Shown: positions 42,698 through 54,500 of the stretch, piece by piece | Position numbering within the stretch: the stretch's first letter is position 1 | Layout of the letters: each line of letters begins with the position of its first letter | NCBI GenBank assembly: GCA_900167895.1 | Contig: FUZR01000001.1 | Span: 663,144 to 727,143 of the forward strand | Source: Bacteroidales bacterium WCE2004 | GTDB taxonomy: Bacteria > Bacteroidota > Bacteroidia > Bacteroidales > UBA932 | Direction of reading: 5' to 3' | Length of the DNA stretch: 64,000 bases | Position numbers and translations under genes: made by a program | Notes under the pieces: model-generated | Databases searched by the model: none | Told to the model about the DNA's origin: nothing | The model's input: the letters and a program-made list of their open reading frames with translations, nothing else

Positions 42698-42727
42698 AGC
42701 AGCCCCCTTCCACGAGGGCTGCTTTTT
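42698..42727 (+). terminator. Intrinsic terminator after exbD
   Basis: AGCAGCCC / GGGCTGCT stem (42698-42705 with 42716-42723), then TTTTT. Ends the exbB-exbD operon before asnS. Confidence 0.85.
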
Positions 42728-42744
42728 AAAATATAAAGAATTAC

Positions 42745-44148
42745 ATGAAGGAAATACTTCGTACCAAGGTGAAAGACCTGCTCGCGATGGAAGCAGGCCG
42801 TGAGGTTCTGGCCAAAGGTTGGGTCAGGACGAAGAGAGGGAACAAGGAGATCGCGTTCATTGCCCTGAACGACGGCTCGACCATCAAGAACATCCAGATC
42901 GTCGTCGACAAGAACGAGACGACCGAGCCGGTGCTCGCCCAGATCGGGACGGGCGCCTGTATCGGCGTGCGCGGCAATCTGGTGGAATCGGTCGGAAGCG
43001 GCCAGACAGTGGAGATCAAAGCGGAAGAGATCACGGTCTACGGCACCTGTGACCCTGTGCGTTACCCGCTGCAGAAGAAGGACACGTCCTTCGAGTATCT
43101 GCGGACCGTCGCACACCTGCGTCCCCGGACCAACACCTTCGGCGCCATCTACCGTCTCCGGAGCCAGATGGCCTTCGCCATCCACGAGTATTTCCACAGC
43201 AAGGGATTCGTCTATCTGCACACCCCGCTCATCACGGAGTCCGACTGCGAAGGCGCCGGCCAGATGTTCCAGGTCACGACCCTGCCGCTGGAGAACATCC
43301 CGCGCGACAAGAAAGGCCGCGTCGACTACGGCAAGGACTTCTTCGGCAAGCAGACCAGCCTGACGGTGAGCGGCCAGCTCGAAGGCGAGCTCGGCGCCAC
43401 GGCGCTCGGCGAGATCTACACCTTCGGACCGACCTTCCGCGCCGAGAATTCCAACACCCCGCGCCACCTCGCGGAGTTCTGGATGGTCGAGCCCGAGATG
43501 GCGTTCTACGACATCAAGGACAACATGGACCTGGCCGAGGATTTCATCAAGCACCTCGTCAGCTACGCTCTTGAGCACTGCATGGACGACATCCAGTTCC
43601 TCAACGACCGCTATGATCCGGAGCTGGTGGAGCGCCTGCGCGGCGTCATCGGCACGGAGTTCGTGCGCCTCGAATACACCGAGGGCATCCGCATCCTCGA
43701 GGAGGCCGTCAAGAACGGCGTGCAGTTCGAGTATCCCGTCGCCTGGGGCATCGACCTCCAGAGCGAGCACGAACGCTACCTGGTCGAGAAACACTTCGGC
43801 AAGCCGGTCATCCTGACGGGCTATCCGAAGGACATCAAGGCCTTCTACATGAAGCAGAACGAAGACGGCAAGACCGTCCGCGCCATGGACGTCCTCTTCC
43901 CGAAGATCGGCGAGATCATCGGCGGTTCCGAGCGTGAGGCCGACCTGGCCAAGCTCGAGAAGCGCATCGACGAGCTCCAGATGAGCCGCAAGAACCTCGA
44001 GTGGTACATCGACACCCGCCGCTTCGGCTCCTGCCCGCACAGCGGCTTCGGCCTGGGCTTCGAGCGCCTCCTGCTCTTCATCACCGGCATGTCCAACATC
44101 CGGGACGTCATTCCGTTCCCGCGTACCCCCAAGAATGCGGAGTTTTAA
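42745..44148 (+). CDS. asnS: Asparaginyl-tRNA synthetase
   Basis: A 467-residue class IIb synthetase charging tRNA-Asn. N-terminal OB-fold anticodon-binding domain (~15-115, [19 protein letters not shown]). Motif 2 is around [21 protein letters not shown] (given in part), and motif 3 is [15 protein letters not shown]. Normal length. udk starts 21 bp later. Confidence 0.97.
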   Translation: MKEILRTKVKDLLAMEAGREVLAKGWVRTKRGNKEIAFIALNDGSTIKNIQIVVDKNETTEPVLAQIGTGACIGVRGNLVESVGSGQTVEIKAEEITVYGTCDPVRYPLQKKDTSFEYLRTVAHLRPRTNTFGAIYRLRSQMAFAIHEYFHSKGFVYLHTPLITESDCEGAGQMFQVTTLPLENIPRDKKGRVDYGKDFFGKQTSLTVSGQLEGELGATALGEIYTFGPTFRAENSNTPRHLAEFWMVEPEMAFYDIKDNMDLAEDFIKHLVSYALEHCMDDIQFLNDRYDPELVERLRGVIGTEFVRLEYTEGIRILEEAVKNGVQFEYPVAWGIDLQSEHERYLVEKHFGKPVILTGYPKDIKAFYMKQNEDGKTVRAMDVLFPKIGEIIGGSEREADLAKLEKRIDELQMSRKNLEWYIDTRRFGSCPHSGFGLGFERLLLFITGMSNIRDVIPFPRTPKNAEF

Positions 44149-44169
44149 TCGGCGCAAAAACAAAACACT

Positions 44170-44790
44170 ATGTTAGTCATCGGCATCGCAGGCGGATCCG
44201 GTTCAGGCAAGACGACCGTAGTCAAGGCCATCACCGAGCAGCTTCACGGCAAGCGCGTGGTGGTGATCCCCCAGGACTCCTATTACAAGGATTCCAGCGA
44301 CCTCTCCGACGAGGAGAAGCGCAACCATAACTTCGACCACCCCGACGCGATTGACTGGGAGCTGCTGTGCAAGCAGCTCGCCGAGCTCAAGAAGGGCAAG
44401 GCCATCGAGCAGCCGGTGTATTCCTACATCTCCTGCTCCCGGTCCAAGACCGAGACGGTGCGGGTGGAGCCCGCCGACGTCATCATCATCGAGGGCATCC
44501 TGATCTTCACCTGCAAGCGCCTGCGCGAGCAGATGGACATCAAGATCTTCGTGGATGCCGACGACGACGACCGCCTGATGCGCGTGATGGCACGCGACAT
44601 CAGCGAGCGCGGCAAGGATGTCCACTGGGTCATCGAGCGCTACTCGCGGACCGTCAAGCCGATGTACCTCCAGTTCATCGAGCCCAGCAAGCGCTACGCC
44701 GACATCATCATTCCGCAGGGCGGACACAACAAGGTGGCCATCGACGTAATCACGGCCACCATCGAGAAGTCCCTGAAAGACAAATTCTAA
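44170..44790 (+). CDS. udk: Uridine kinase
   Basis: A 206-residue pyrimidine-salvage kinase. P-loop GIAGGSGSGKTT (4-15), PQDSYYKD (~34-41), NFDHPDAIDW (~54-63) and IIIEGILIF (~100). Followed after 6 bp by the TonB-like gene. Confidence 0.96.
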   Translation: MLVIGIAGGSGSGKTTVVKAITEQLHGKRVVVIPQDSYYKDSSDLSDEEKRNHNFDHPDAIDWELLCKQLAELKKGKAIEQPVYSYISCSRSKTETVRVEPADVIIIEGILIFTCKRLREQMDIKIFVDADDDDRLMRVMARDISERGKDVHWVIERYSRTVKPMYLQFIEPSKRYADIIIPQGGHNKVAIDVITATIEKSLKDKF

Positions 44791-44796
44791 ACGCCT

Positions 44797-45525
44797 ATGC
44801 GCCGGCTCTCCGCAGACGAAAAGGCAGGCATCTACACCACCGTGATCGTTCACCTCGCGGTGGTGATTGTCTTGTTATTGGCCGGCCTCGACTGGAGCGT
44901 CAGACAGGAGAAGGGATTCCTGCTGGATTTCTCCAAGCTGGAAGAGAAAGAGCGCATGCTGGAAGAGATCGAACGGCTGCAGAAAGAGGCGGAGTTCAAG
45001 GAAAGCATCGCGCAGCGGCTGCAGGAGCAGATCGACGCGGCGCCTCCGGTACGGGGCGTAGCGGTCAATCGGGCTGCGCTGAAGGATGACCGCGGCACGG
45101 ACGCGGAACAGCTCTACAAAGACGCGGAGCGGCTCCAGGCGGAGCTCGCGAAGGGGCATGAGATCGAGCAGGAAGAATATGCGGACCCGACGCCCGCCAG
45201 GAAGCAGGAAGAGCCCCAGAAACAGGAAGCGCCCGCCTACAGCGGTCCTTCTGTCGTCTCCTACTTTCTGGATGGCCGCAAGGCCAGCAAATTGCCGATT
45301 CCGGCGTATCGATGCATGGGCGCCGGTCAGGTGACGGTGCTGATCAAGGTGGCGCCGAACGGGACGGTCGTGGAGGCCAGGGTCGACGAGAGCGTCTCCT
45401 CGGCCGACAAATGCCTGAAGGAATTCGCCGTCCGCGCCGCCCGCCTCTCCAAGTTCTCCGCCAAGGCGGACGCTCCCGCCCGTCAGCAGGGCAACATCGT
45501 CTACGAATTCGTCGCACAATACTGA
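44797..45525 (+). CDS. TonB-family energy transducer
   Basis: A 242-residue inner-membrane anchored protein. One N-terminal helix (TTVIVHLAVVIVLLLAGL, 14-31), then a long charged, coiled-coil-prone linker (~45-150, KLEEKERMLEEIERLQKEAE), a short Pro/Gln/Glu segment, and a C-terminal TonB-like alpha/beta domain (~155-242, GQVTVLIKVAPNGTVVEARV). It plausibly couples the ExbB/ExbD motor 4 kb upstream to SusC-type transporters. The linker is Glu/Lys-rich rather than the classic Pro-Lys/Pro-Glu. Confidence 0.85.
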   Translation: MRRLSADEKAGIYTTVIVHLAVVIVLLLAGLDWSVRQEKGFLLDFSKLEEKERMLEEIERLQKEAEFKESIAQRLQEQIDAAPPVRGVAVNRAALKDDRGTDAEQLYKDAERLQAELAKGHEIEQEEYADPTPARKQEEPQKQEAPAYSGPSVVSYFLDGRKASKLPIPAYRCMGAGQVTVLIKVAPNGTVVEARVDESVSSADKCLKEFAVRAARLSKFSAKADAPARQQGNIVYEFVAQY

Positions 45526-45581
45526 TGCCGCAGTAAATCTCATTCTGCGACGTTATATAAGTAGAAATAAACGATCGCAAA

Positions 45582-46073
45582 ATGAAGACTTACTGTGTAA
45601 TCACCACCCTGGCGGCGTGCCTTCTGCTGACCGCCTGTGACAAGGCCCCCGATTTCGGAGTAACGCATTCCATCGACCTCACCTGGACGCCTTGCGGCGG
45701 CACGAAAGCCGAGGACAACGAAGAAAAGACATCCTGGCTGGTTCTCGAGCACACGCCGGCAGGACTGGGCGTGACCATCACGAATACCATGATGAACTGC
45801 GCCATCAACGCGCTCGGCCTGACGTTAGATGTCAATGTAGAAGGGAATGTCATCAACTACGACATCCACCAGAGACCCCTCGCCGACTGCATTTGCCTGA
45901 TCGAGCAGATCTCCTCTACGGTAGAAGGGCTGATAGAAGGGAACGAGTATATCCTGAACTATAACATCGACTTCGGCGTCGCACTCAAACCGATCCGGTT
46001 CAAATACCAGAGCGGGCTGAAGAAGTACGTGAACGTCCAGGAAAACATCGACGAAAGCAGGTATGTCCTATAA
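45582..46073 (+). CDS. Hypothetical lipoprotein
   Basis: A 163-residue lipoprotein with a clear signal and lipobox (LAACLLLTAC, Cys19). The rest is predicted beta-rich (THSIDLTWTPCGG, GLGVTITNTMMNCAINALGL, KPIRFKYQSGLKKYVN) with several extra cysteines that could form disulfides. No family recognised. AT content is somewhat higher than its neighbours. The gene stands between the TonB gene and the candidate small RNA. Confidence 0.7.
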   Translation: MKTYCVITTLAACLLLTACDKAPDFGVTHSIDLTWTPCGGTKAEDNEEKTSWLVLEHTPAGLGVTITNTMMNCAINALGLTLDVNVEGNVINYDIHQRPLADCICLIEQISSTVEGLIEGNEYILNYNIDFGVALKPIRFKYQSGLKKYVNVQENIDESRYVL

Positions 46074-46093
46074 CTGAGGGCAGTAAGGCAAAC

Positions 46094-46122
46094 AAAAAAG
46101 GACGCGCTCCTGGTGCGCGTCC
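46094..46122 (-). terminator. Intrinsic terminator, minus strand
   Basis: GGACGCGC / GCGCGTCC stem (46100-46107 with 46115-46122) with a 7-nt loop. The minus strand then reads six T residues (46099-46094). The plus strand has no T-run after the stem, so it works for leftward transcription. Confidence 0.8.
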
Positions 46123-46189
46123 CGAAAAACCAATTATTAACCGTTAGTATCCAGGATATTGTTTAAGGTTAGGACTGCTTGTCTTAATG
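46094..46189 (-). ncRNA. Candidate ~95-nt small RNA, minus strand
   Basis: A minus-strand -7 promoter motif (46195-46202) and a strong minus-strand terminator (46094-46122) bracket a segment with no coding gene on that strand. The terminator loop contains CCAGGA, complementary to TCCTGG at minus-strand 46156-46151, which would allow a loop-loop contact. A 16-codon frame from ATG 46194 to 46144 (MCIKTSSPNLKQYPGY) overlaps it, but its ATG touches the -7 element, so translation from this promoter is doubtful. Inference from signals only. Confidence 0.45.
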
Positions 46190-46194
46190 CACAT

Positions 46195-46202
46195 CAAAGG
46201 TA
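46195..46202 (-). promoter_or_regulatory. -7 element of candidate small RNA
   Basis: Minus-strand TACCTTTG (TAnnTTTG). No clear TTTG -33 element at the expected spacing. Confidence 0.4.
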
Positions 46203-46276
46203 GCAAGGAGGATGGAAAATTGTGTCGAATATGGTCCTGAATAGGTGGATTTTTGTAAAACTTAATAGAAAAAGTG

Positions 46277-46284
46277 TATTTTTG
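46277..46284 (+). promoter_or_regulatory. -7 element of the propeller/AraC regulator gene
   Basis: TATTTTTG (TAnnTTTG), 20 nt before the ATG at 46305. Confidence 0.5.
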
Positions 46285-46304
46285 TACGGATAAGCGTCCG
46301 TATT

Positions 46305-49130
46305 ATGTCGAAAAAAATCCTTCTTGCCCTTTTTAGCCTGTTTGCAGCCATCCTGGCGTGGGCCCAGCCGCCCCACAGCTTCACCCGCTACGGACGGGAG
46401 AACAACTTCTCCGGCACGACCGTCGAAGACATGGCGCAGGACCAGCACGGCCAGCTGTGGCTGGCCACCTGGGGCGGCCTGTATTCGTTCGACGGGCGGA
46501 CATTCCAGAATTACAGGACGGGAGACCCGGACGACCGGGAAAATCCGCGGAGCAACCACTTCGTGGACGTGGAGATCCTGGAGAACGGCGAGATACTGAC
46601 CGTCTCCTACGACAACAGGCTGTTCCGCTTCAATCCCGAAACCGGCGACCTGGATCCGGTGGACAGCCGGGGCCAGGGCATCCAGGGCATTTTCCGGCCG
46701 CAGCCGGACGCGCTCTATTTCCTGACGATGAACGGCGAAATGCTAGATGCGTCCTTCTCCAGCTTCTGCCGCCTCCCGGCAGACGTCAACGTGCGCGGAA
46801 TGGTGGCCGGGCCGGACGGAAGCGACTGGATCCTGACCGACAGGGGCATCTACCGGAACGGCCGCCTGTCGACGGAAATCCCCGCTTTCTGCGCCACGAC
46901 GGCCGAAGGCGGCCTGTACATCGGCTCCGCGGGCGAACTCTTATGCTACAAGGACCAGCAGTTCACTTCCCTGCCCGCACAGCTCGCTGCCGACATCACC
47001 TTCATCACGCAAATCCCCGGCCGGCCGCAACTGCTGCTCGGGACGGACCGCGACGGCTTCGAACTCTACAACCTGGACGACGGTACCCGGCGCCACATCG
47101 CCCTGGAGGGGCGGAGCACCGGCGAAGGCCCCTTTCACGGCCTCACGGACACGCGGGGCAACCTGTGGATCTATTCCACGCAGGGCAGCCTCAACTGGTA
47201 CGACCCCGACGCCGGCCGCCTGCGGCCGTTCTTCAATCCGAACCTGCAGCAGGGATGGAATTCCGAGACGGGCGTAACCGCCCTCCTGTCCGATCTCCAG
47301 GGCAACCTGTGGATCGGTTCGGGCTGGGGCGGCCTCGAGCGCGTCATTTTCCACCGGGAGAATTTCAAGCTCAAGCCCCTGGACGATTCCCGCCAGGTCG
47401 CGCCGGAGAACAGCGTCCGCGCACTGCTGCAGGGCCCGGCCGGCCTGATCTTCGCCGCCACGCGCGACAGTCGCCTGCACGTGCTGGACGAATCGTTCAC
47501 GGAAGTGGACGGCTGGACGCTGGAGCGCCCGGGATACACCCTGGCAGACGCGCACGACGGCAACATCTGGGTCGGGACGCGCGGCGCGGGCCTGCTGGAG
47601 CTCAGCGTCCAGACCAACGAGCGCCTGCGCCACAGCATGGCGCGCTACAGCAAGGACGACCTGTTCTATGGTCCCAACAGCAACGACATTTTCTCCTTGC
47701 TGGAGGACGACGCACACCGGCTCTGGATCGGCACCTTCGACGACGGCATCGCCTACGTGGACCTCGACGACAAGGAGCGGCTCTTCATCAGCAAGAAGAA
47801 CCGCCTCAGTTTCCCGACCGAGCGCCGCAACCGTCTCCGTTGCCTCGCCAAGGGACCGGACGGGCGCCTCTACGCCGGCGGCCAGATGGGCCTGTTCGTC
47901 TGCAGTCGCCCGGACGGCGAACCGGAGGACATGCATTTCGAGCGGTTCACGCAGATCGCCGATTATGACATCCAGCACATCCTGTTCACGCAGGACGGCA
48001 CCCTGTATGCCTCCTCCTACGGCGCCGGCCTGCTGCGTTTCGACACGGGCGACCCCGACAGCGGTTTCCGTGCCTGGACGGCCAACGACGGCATGCTGTC
48101 CAACTACGTCTTCTCCGCCATCGAGGACCAGGCCGGCAGCCTGTGGATCGCCACCCAGGCCGGCCTCAACCGTCTCAACCCGCAGACCGGGAGCCTGATC
48201 GGCTTCCCATACGACCGCCTCGGCCACACCCTCCGTTTCAACGAAGGAGCGCCGCTCCGCACGCGGGACGGCGACCTGTGTTTCAACTCCTCAGCCGGCA
48301 TCTTCTATTTCGACCCGGAGGAGATCTCCAACAACAACTTCGTCCCGCAGCTTCTCATCCGGGGATTCTACATCGCCGGCGAGCGGGCAAGCCTGGACGA
48401 GAAGGAGACGGTATATATCCACCCGTCCGACGGCATCCGCATCCAGGTGGCGGCAGTCGACCTCACCGCCCCGGAGCAGGTACTCTACTCCTACAAGCTG
48501 GAGGGCGCCGACAAGGAATGGAACCACCTGGGCAACCAGAATTCGATCAGTATCCCGCCCCAGCGCCCCGGCCGCTACATCCTGCGGATCCGCTCGACGA
48601 ACGGCGCGGGTCTCGAGGTGGACAACGAGAAGGCGTTCAACATCGTGGTGCGCCGGAAGTTCCTGCAAACGGGCTGGGCCGGACTGATGTATCTGATGAT
48701 CGCGGGCCTGGCGGTCTTCCTGATGACGCGCAGGCCGGGCCGGCGCTACGCGGGCCCGGCAGAGCCGGAAGAGGACCCGCTCCTGCGCGACCTGCACGGC
48801 GACGACCGCCGTTTCGCCGAGACGCTGACCGGCTTCCTCAACGCCCGGCTGGACGACGGTTCGCTGGACGTGCCGCAGATGTGCCTGGCGATGAACGTCA
48901 GCCGCTCGGTGCTCTTCGAGCGCTGCCGCACGCTGCTGGGCACGACGCCGGCCGCCCTCCTGCGGCAGATGCGCCTCCGGCGTGCGCAGGAGCTCATCCG
49001 CGAGGGCGGCCGGACGATGACCGAAGTCTCGTATGCCGTGGGGTTCAACGACCCCCACTATTTCAGCAAGATCTTCAAGAAGGAATTCGGCGTGAAGCCG
49101 ACCGACTACCGGCGCACGACCACCAGCTGA
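46305..49130 (+). CDS. Transmembrane propeller sensor with direct AraC output (no kinase domain)
   Basis: A 941-residue membrane regulator. Signal peptide ([11 protein letters not shown]); two-component-regulator-propeller repeats from ~25 to ~700 ([55 protein letters not shown]); a Y_Y_Y domain (~705-780, [17 protein letters not shown]); one membrane helix (~790-808, [14 protein letters not shown]); then a C-terminal AraC helix-turn-helix pair (~840-937, [20 protein letters not shown] and [19 protein letters not shown]). This is the Bacteroides hybrid two-component layout without HisKA, HATPase or receiver domains. It presumably senses a glycan in the periplasm and binds DNA from the membrane. 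The 3' end overlaps the convergent GH95 gene by 25 bp, making the fucosidase a likely target (inference). Confidence 0.9.
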   Translation: MSKKILLALFSLFAAILAWAQPPHSFTRYGRENNFSGTTVEDMAQDQHGQLWLATWGGLYSFDGRTFQNYRTGDPDDRENPRSNHFVDVEILENGEILTVSYDNRLFRFNPETGDLDPVDSRGQGIQGIFRPQPDALYFLTMNGEMLDASFSSFCRLPADVNVRGMVAGPDGSDWILTDRGIYRNGRLSTEIPAFCATTAEGGLYIGSAGELLCYKDQQFTSLPAQLAADITFITQIPGRPQLLLGTDRDGFELYNLDDGTRRHIALEGRSTGEGPFHGLTDTRGNLWIYSTQGSLNWYDPDAGRLRPFFNPNLQQGWNSETGVTALLSDLQGNLWIGSGWGGLERVIFHRENFKLKPLDDSRQVAPENSVRALLQGPAGLIFAATRDSRLHVLDESFTEVDGWTLERPGYTLADAHDGNIWVGTRGAGLLELSVQTNERLRHSMARYSKDDLFYGPNSNDIFSLLEDDAHRLWIGTFDDGIAYVDLDDKERLFISKKNRLSFPTERRNRLRCLAKGPDGRLYAGGQMGLFVCSRPDGEPEDMHFERFTQIADYDIQHILFTQDGTLYASSYGAGLLRFDTGDPDSGFRAWTANDGMLSNYVFSAIEDQAGSLWIATQAGLNRLNPQTGSLIGFPYDRLGHTLRFNEGAPLRTRDGDLCFNSSAGIFYFDPEEISNNNFVPQLLIRGFYIAGERASLDEKETVYIHPSDGIRIQVAAVDLTAPEQVLYSYKLEGADKEWNHLGNQNSISIPPQRPGRYILRIRSTNGAGLEVDNEKAFNIVVRRKFLQTGWAGLMYLMIAGLAVFLMTRRPGRRYAGPAEPEEDPLLRDLHGDDRRFAETLTGFLNARLDDGSLDVPQMCLAMNVSRSVLFERCRTLLGTTPAALLRQMRLRRAQELIREGGRTMTEVSYAVGFNDPHYFSKIFKKEFGVKPTDYRRTTTS

Positions 49131-51580
49131 CCGGGCCACGTCTCCATTTCGCACTCAAACGTCTCCGGCAGGGAGAAAACCTGCACGCCGGCGCGTTCGC
49201 TGACCAGGGGCCGGGCGGTCTCCTGCGGCACGAAGAACGGGTTGGCGCCGTCGTTCGACACCCCGGAGCCGCGCCGCATCACCAGCGCCACGGGCTCGGC
49301 CGTCACGGCGTCATAGGTGCGCAGGCGCAGACGTCCGCCGAGCGTGGAACGGATGCGCGCCTCCACGAGGTGGCCGTCTTCCCAGACCATCTTCTCCACC
49401 ACGAAGCCGCCGCGGGCGCGCAAGCCCTCCACGGAGCCCGACGCCAGGGCTGACGGCAGGGCCGGCAGCAGGTGCACGGCGCCGTCGTGGCTCTGCAGCA
49501 GCAGCTCGGCGATGCCGGCCGTGCAGCCGAAATTGCCGTCGATCTGGAACGGCGGATGCGCGTCGAAGAGGTTGGGGTAGGTCCCGCCGGATTCGCCGAA
49601 CTGGCGGCGCGGGCTGACCAGCGTGAGCTGGTCGGTGATCAGCTTGAAGGCGTGGTCGCCGTCCAGCATGCGGGCCCAGAGGCAGACTTTCCAGCCCATC
49701 GACCAGCCCGTGGAAGGATCGCCCCGCTGGACCAGCGTGTTGCGCACGGCCTCCGTGAGCAGCGGCGTGCGGTAGGGCGAGATCTGATAGCCCGGATAGA
49801 AGCCCCAGAGGTGCGAGACATGGCGGTGGCCGTCCTTGGGATCATCCCAATCCTCCCACCACTCCTGCAGCTGGCCGTACTGGCCGATCCGCATCGGCGG
49901 CAGGCGGCGGCGCATCACGTCGAGCGTGTCCGCGAACGCGGCGTCACGCTCCAGGATCGCCGCCGCGCGCGCCGTGTTCGTGAAGAGGTCGGTCACGAGC
50001 TGGTTGTCCATCGTCACGCCCGCAAAGACGTGGGAAGACATCCCGGCGGGGTGGTTCTCCGGCGAGTCGGACGGTGCCACCACGAGGTAGCCGGTACGCG
50101 GATCCTCGACGAGGAAGTCCACGAAGAATTCAGCCGCGCCCTTCATCAGCGGATAGACCTCCGCCAGGTATTTCTTGTCTCCGTTATAGAGATAGCGGTC
50201 CCAGAGGTGCTGGCAGAGCCAGGCGCCTCCGCTCGGCCAGAGGCCGCAATAGGCGAAGTCCAGCGCGCCCGTGATGCGCCACAGGTCGGAATTGTGGTGC
50301 AGCACCCAGCCGCGGCAGCCATACATGCCGCGCGCCGTCACGGCGCCGCTCTCCGCGAGGTCGCGGATCAGCGCCACCAGCGGCTCGTGCAGCTCCGGCA
50401 GGTTCGTCAGCTCGGCGGGCCAGTAATTCATCTCCAGGTTGATGTTGGTCGTATAATTGCCGCACCAGGGCGCGGTCGGGCGGGCGTTCCAGATGCCCTG
50501 CAGGTTGGCCGCCTGCGTGCCGGGCTGCGAGCAGCTGATCAGCAGATAGCGGCCGAACTGGAAGTAGGCCGCCACCAGCGCCGGATCCCGCGTCTCGCGG
50601 AACGTGCGGATGCGCTCGTCGACCGGACGGTCTCCGGCCGTCGAAGGACCGAGGTCCAGCCGGACCCGGTCAAACTGGGCCCTGTAGGCCGCGACATGTG
50701 CGGCAAGGGCCTTACCGTATTTCTTCGAAGCGTTCTTCAGATACGCGGCGTTCCGCGCATACGGGTCGCCGTCCACGGTCTTGTAGTCCACGAAATTGGT
50801 GGCCAGCGAGATGTGCAGCAGCAGCTCCGTGGCGCCCTCCACGCAGAGCATGTCGCCCGCGGCGCGCAGCTTGCCGCCCTTCAGCGTGGCGCGCGTATCG
50901 TTGACATAGCGGATGGCGCCCGGGATGCTCCCCTTGTCGCTTCCCTTGCCCTCCAGACGCAGCAGGTTGCGTCCCACGACGCTCACCTTCGTGTCCGGCA
51001 TCGGCGTGGTGTAGAACAGCTCGCAGTCGAGCGCCTTCGGCCGGGAGGCCGTCAGGCGGACGACGATGAGCTGGTCCACGAGCGAAGCGAAGACCTCCTC
51101 GACATATTCCACCCCGTCCACCTTGTAGCTGGTGCGCACCACCGCGCGGTCGAGGTCCAGTTCGCGACGGTAGTCGCTCACTTCCCCGCTCCGGCCCAGG
51201 AAACGGATCTTCAGCGAGCCGGCGGTCTGGTAGGACATTTCCTCGCCGACCGGCGAGAGGAAATGCGCGTCACCCAGCTTCTGGGCCTCGTCGTAGCGTC
51301 CGGCGAAGATCAGCTCGCGGATCTCCTGCAGGTGCTGCAGGCCTTCGGGGTTCCAGTTCTCGTAGGGGCCGCCCGTGGAGATGGTCTCCTCGTTGAGCTG
51401 CAACTCCTCGACTTCGGTGCCGCCGAAGACCATCGCGCCGATGCGGCCGTTGCCGACCGGCCAGGCCTCTTCCCAATAGGAAGCCGGCCTGTCGAACCAG
51501 AGGGGGCAGTTCGGAGTCTGCGCAGCAAGGCAGCTCCACGACGCGACGAGCGCCGTAAACAGGGTCAGGAAACGTTTCAT
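49106..51580 (-). CDS. GH95 alpha-L-fucosidase (or alpha-L-galactosidase), exported
   Basis: An 824-residue glycoside hydrolase family 95 enzyme removing terminal alpha-linked L-fucose or L-galactose. Signal peptide ([15 protein letters not shown]). N-terminal beta domain ([20 protein letters not shown]) and an (alpha/alpha)6 barrel. By comparison with Bifidobacterium AfcA the catalytic set is Asn379 and Asn381 ([11 protein letters not shown]), Glu508 (SDSPENHP) and Asp681 (FQIDGNFG); NLQGIWN is also conserved. The start at 51580 gives the signal; the frame continues upstream only as antisense of the kinase gene. Confidence 0.95.
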   Translation of the reverse strand: MKRFLTLFTALVASWSCLAAQTPNCPLWFDRPASYWEEAWPVGNGRIGAMVFGGTEVEELQLNEETISTGGPYENWNPEGLQHLQEIRELIFAGRYDEAQKLGDAHFLSPVGEEMSYQTAGSLKIRFLGRSGEVSDYRRELDLDRAVVRTSYKVDGVEYVEEVFASLVDQLIVVRLTASRPKALDCELFYTTPMPDTKVSVVGRNLLRLEGKGSDKGSIPGAIRYVNDTRATLKGGKLRAAGDMLCVEGATELLLHISLATNFVDYKTVDGDPYARNAAYLKNASKKYGKALAAHVAAYRAQFDRVRLDLGPSTAGDRPVDERIRTFRETRDPALVAAYFQFGRYLLISCSQPGTQAANLQGIWNARPTAPWCGNYTTNINLEMNYWPAELTNLPELHEPLVALIRDLAESGAVTARGMYGCRGWVLHHNSDLWRITGALDFAYCGLWPSGGAWLCQHLWDRYLYNGDKKYLAEVYPLMKGAAEFFVDFLVEDPRTGYLVVAPSDSPENHPAGMSSHVFAGVTMDNQLVTDLFTNTARAAAILERDAAFADTLDVMRRRLPPMRIGQYGQLQEWWEDWDDPKDGHRHVSHLWGFYPGYQISPYRTPLLTEAVRNTLVQRGDPSTGWSMGWKVCLWARMLDGDHAFKLITDQLTLVSPRRQFGESGGTYPNLFDAHPPFQIDGNFGCTAGIAELLLQSHDGAVHLLPALPSALASGSVEGLRARGGFVVEKMVWEDGHLVEARIRSTLGGRLRLRTYDAVTAEPVALVMRRGSGVSNDGANPFFVPQETARPLVSERAGVQVFSLPETFECEMETWPGQLVVVRR

Positions 51581-51596
51581 ATCAAAGACCAGACGA

Positions 51597-54500
51597 TTAG
51601 ATTGGATAATGGACCGTGAAGCAGGCGCCGCCCAGCGAGAAGGAACGGCTATAAGAGATGGTCGCGCCGCAGCGCTCCAGGATGCTCCGGCTGATGGCGA
51701 GACCGAGGCCGGACCCACCGTTCTTGGTGGTGAAATTCGGGGTGAAGAGCCGCTCGATGTGTTCGTCGGACACGCCCGGACCGTTGTCTTCCACGACGAT
51801 GTCGTAGAAGCCGTCCTGGCCCGACTTGCGCAGCGACACCACCACGCGGCCGTCCGGCGCGTCGCCGATGGCCTGCACGGCGTTGCCGAGCAGGTTGACG
51901 AACACGCGCGTGAGCTGCGGCTTCGGGCCGCTGACCACCACGCCATCCAGGCCGAGGTAGTCGAAGGTGATGTTGTCCTTGTTGTCGAACATCGAGATCT
52001 CTTCGCGCAGCAGCTTGTCCAGGGCGATGTCCGTCGGCTCTTCAGTATAGAGCTTGGCGAAGGTCGAGAACTCGTTGGCCGTGTCGGTGAGGATGTCGAT
52101 GTGGTCCAGGATCACCTGGCTGGCCTCCTCGAAACGGGTCTCCCAGGCAGGGTCGCCCTTCTGCTTGAGCCGGATCACGCGCTGGAGCTGGAGCTTCATC
52201 GGCGTGAGCGGATTCTTGATCTCGTGCGCCACCTGGCGCGCCATGCCGCTCCACGCCTTGTCGCGCTCCGCCTGCGCCAGCTTGCGCGAGCTCTCGGACA
52301 GCTCCGTCACCATGCGGTTGTAGGCCTGCACGATCGACGAGATCTCGTCGGAGCGGTCGTATTCGATATATTCCAGCGATTCGAGGTCGGCGCAGGACAT
52401 CTTGGAACTCATCTCGCTCAGCGGCTTGAACATCCTGTCCACGATGCGGGACACCATGAAGAGCGACATCAGCAGGAAGAGCAGGAACAGCGAGAGGATG
52501 GTCAGCGAGTGCATCACGGCGTCTTCCTCGAAGTCGTAGGTCTCTTCGTTGTACGGCGAGCACAGGATCGCGACCAGCGTGCCGTCCTTCGCGAACAGCG
52601 GTGCATACATGCTGTAGAACTTCTGCTGCCCGATCCGCTCCTGCTGGATGTAGTGCCGGAGATTGCGGTAGGTGATGTTGTAGTAGGCCGTGCCGTCAAT
52701 GCGCTGCGCCACCATCAGCTGGTCGTAGAACAGCTGCGTCGTGGTGGCCAGCAGACGGCCCGAAGGATCATACAGCGTGATGTCGGAGGCCGTCTCGCCC
52801 CCCACCCGTTCGATCAGGATATACAGCGACTGCCGCCAGCTGTCGCTGTTCGGCGCCGGCATGCTCTGCATGCCCGTATTCATCATCGCCATGATCGAAC
52901 TGATCTTGTCGGACATCACCGTCTGGCGGTTGCTCGTGTTGCGCGAATAGACGAAGAGCACGCTCATCAGCGCCATGGCGAGCAGGGTGAGCAGCAGCGA
53001 GGTGAGCAGCACCCAGGAGATGCGGGACTTGAAGTAGGACTGCCGGAAGACCGGCGCCCGGCCGCGTCCGATCACCACCACGGACAGGATCAGGAAGGAC
53101 AGCAGCGCCACCAGGATGCTGGCCATGACATAGGACAGCACGCCGATGCTGGGCCGGGAGATGATGACGCCCTCGTCCTGCCCCACCACGTAGAAGAAAT
53201 GGGTATAGCCGTCCCGGCGGACATGGTCGGCCTGCGAGCCATACAGCTCGACGAAGAGCTGCTCGTCCAGCCGCGTCGGATAAGGATAATTGCCCTTGTA
53301 GGACTTGAGGTCGCGGACGGAATAGCGGGCGAAGGAATAGCCGGAAGGCAGGGTCACCTGCCCCGGCGACGTGAAGCCCAGGATGCCGGCATAGCCGCGG
53401 CCGCCGCGGGTGTCGCGCCGTTCCAGCCGGACCAGGACGCGCGAGACGTCGCCGCGGCCGTCCAGATAGAGGAACACGCCGACATAATACGGCCGGCCGT
53501 TCTCGTTCTGGGCATACATGAAGTGGGAATTGTCGGAGATTGCCACGCCGTCACGGACGGAAGAATTGAATTCGTCGGCCGCCTCGCGGGTGTTGTTGTA
53601 GCTGTTGAAGAGGCGGGTCGTGACGAGATAATCCCGGGCGAAGCCCATGAAATAGCGGCTCGCCACATAATTCTGGATCGACAGCTCCGCCCAGGGGAAC
53701 TGCGACTGGGAAGTCAGGTACAGATAGTTGTCGTCCGCGATCATCGCCTCCATCCGGCGCAGGTGGAGCTCCAGCGAGATGTCGCGGTCGAACGACAGGC
53801 GCGTGGCCATCAGGCCCATCCGGTCGCGCTCCTTGTGGAAGCCCAGCACGCCGGCCGTCACCACCAGGTAGGCCGCGATCGCCACCGCGTACACGACACG
53901 GCTGCTCAGCGAGAAGGCGTTGTAGGAGCGGTGGCCGAAGCGCGGCAGCGCCGGCGCGGCGACCTGCAGCAGCAGCGGCACGCTGAGGAGTAGCGTGATG
54001 AACGACAGGTAGACGACGACGCAGAACGGCGACAGCTGCCCGAGCTTGTAGATCTCCAGCGAGAAGCCGGAATTGAGGATGATGCTCCGGAGCGCCGACT
54101 GCGAATAGACGATCACGCCGGCGACCAGGGCCAGCACGCCGATCAGCATCGCGATCCGGCGGGTGCGCGTGTTCATCCACGCCCACACCTTCTTGCGGAC
54201 CATGTAGGCGCATCCGGCGCACATCAGCACGGTCAGGTTGACCAGGATCACGGCGCCCAGCGAATACAGGACATCGCCGCCCGCATACAGGATCGGAGAG
54301 AAGATCAGCACGCGGTTGCGCGAGAAACGGCCCCAGAAATACAGCCCGGCCAGCAGCACGACCGCGCCGAAGGCCACACTGAAGAAGCGGCGGCGGGTCC
54401 GCCCGGCGGACAGGAACAGCAGGAAAGCGATCAGGATGACGGCGATGGAGATCCACAGCAGCGGCGTAGCGTCGCGGCCCGCGCCGCCCAGCGTCTCCTG

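Noticed and set aside
45528..45551. CGCAG / CTGCG hairpin after the TonB gene
   Set aside because: A five-base stem without a T-tract; not a convincing terminator.
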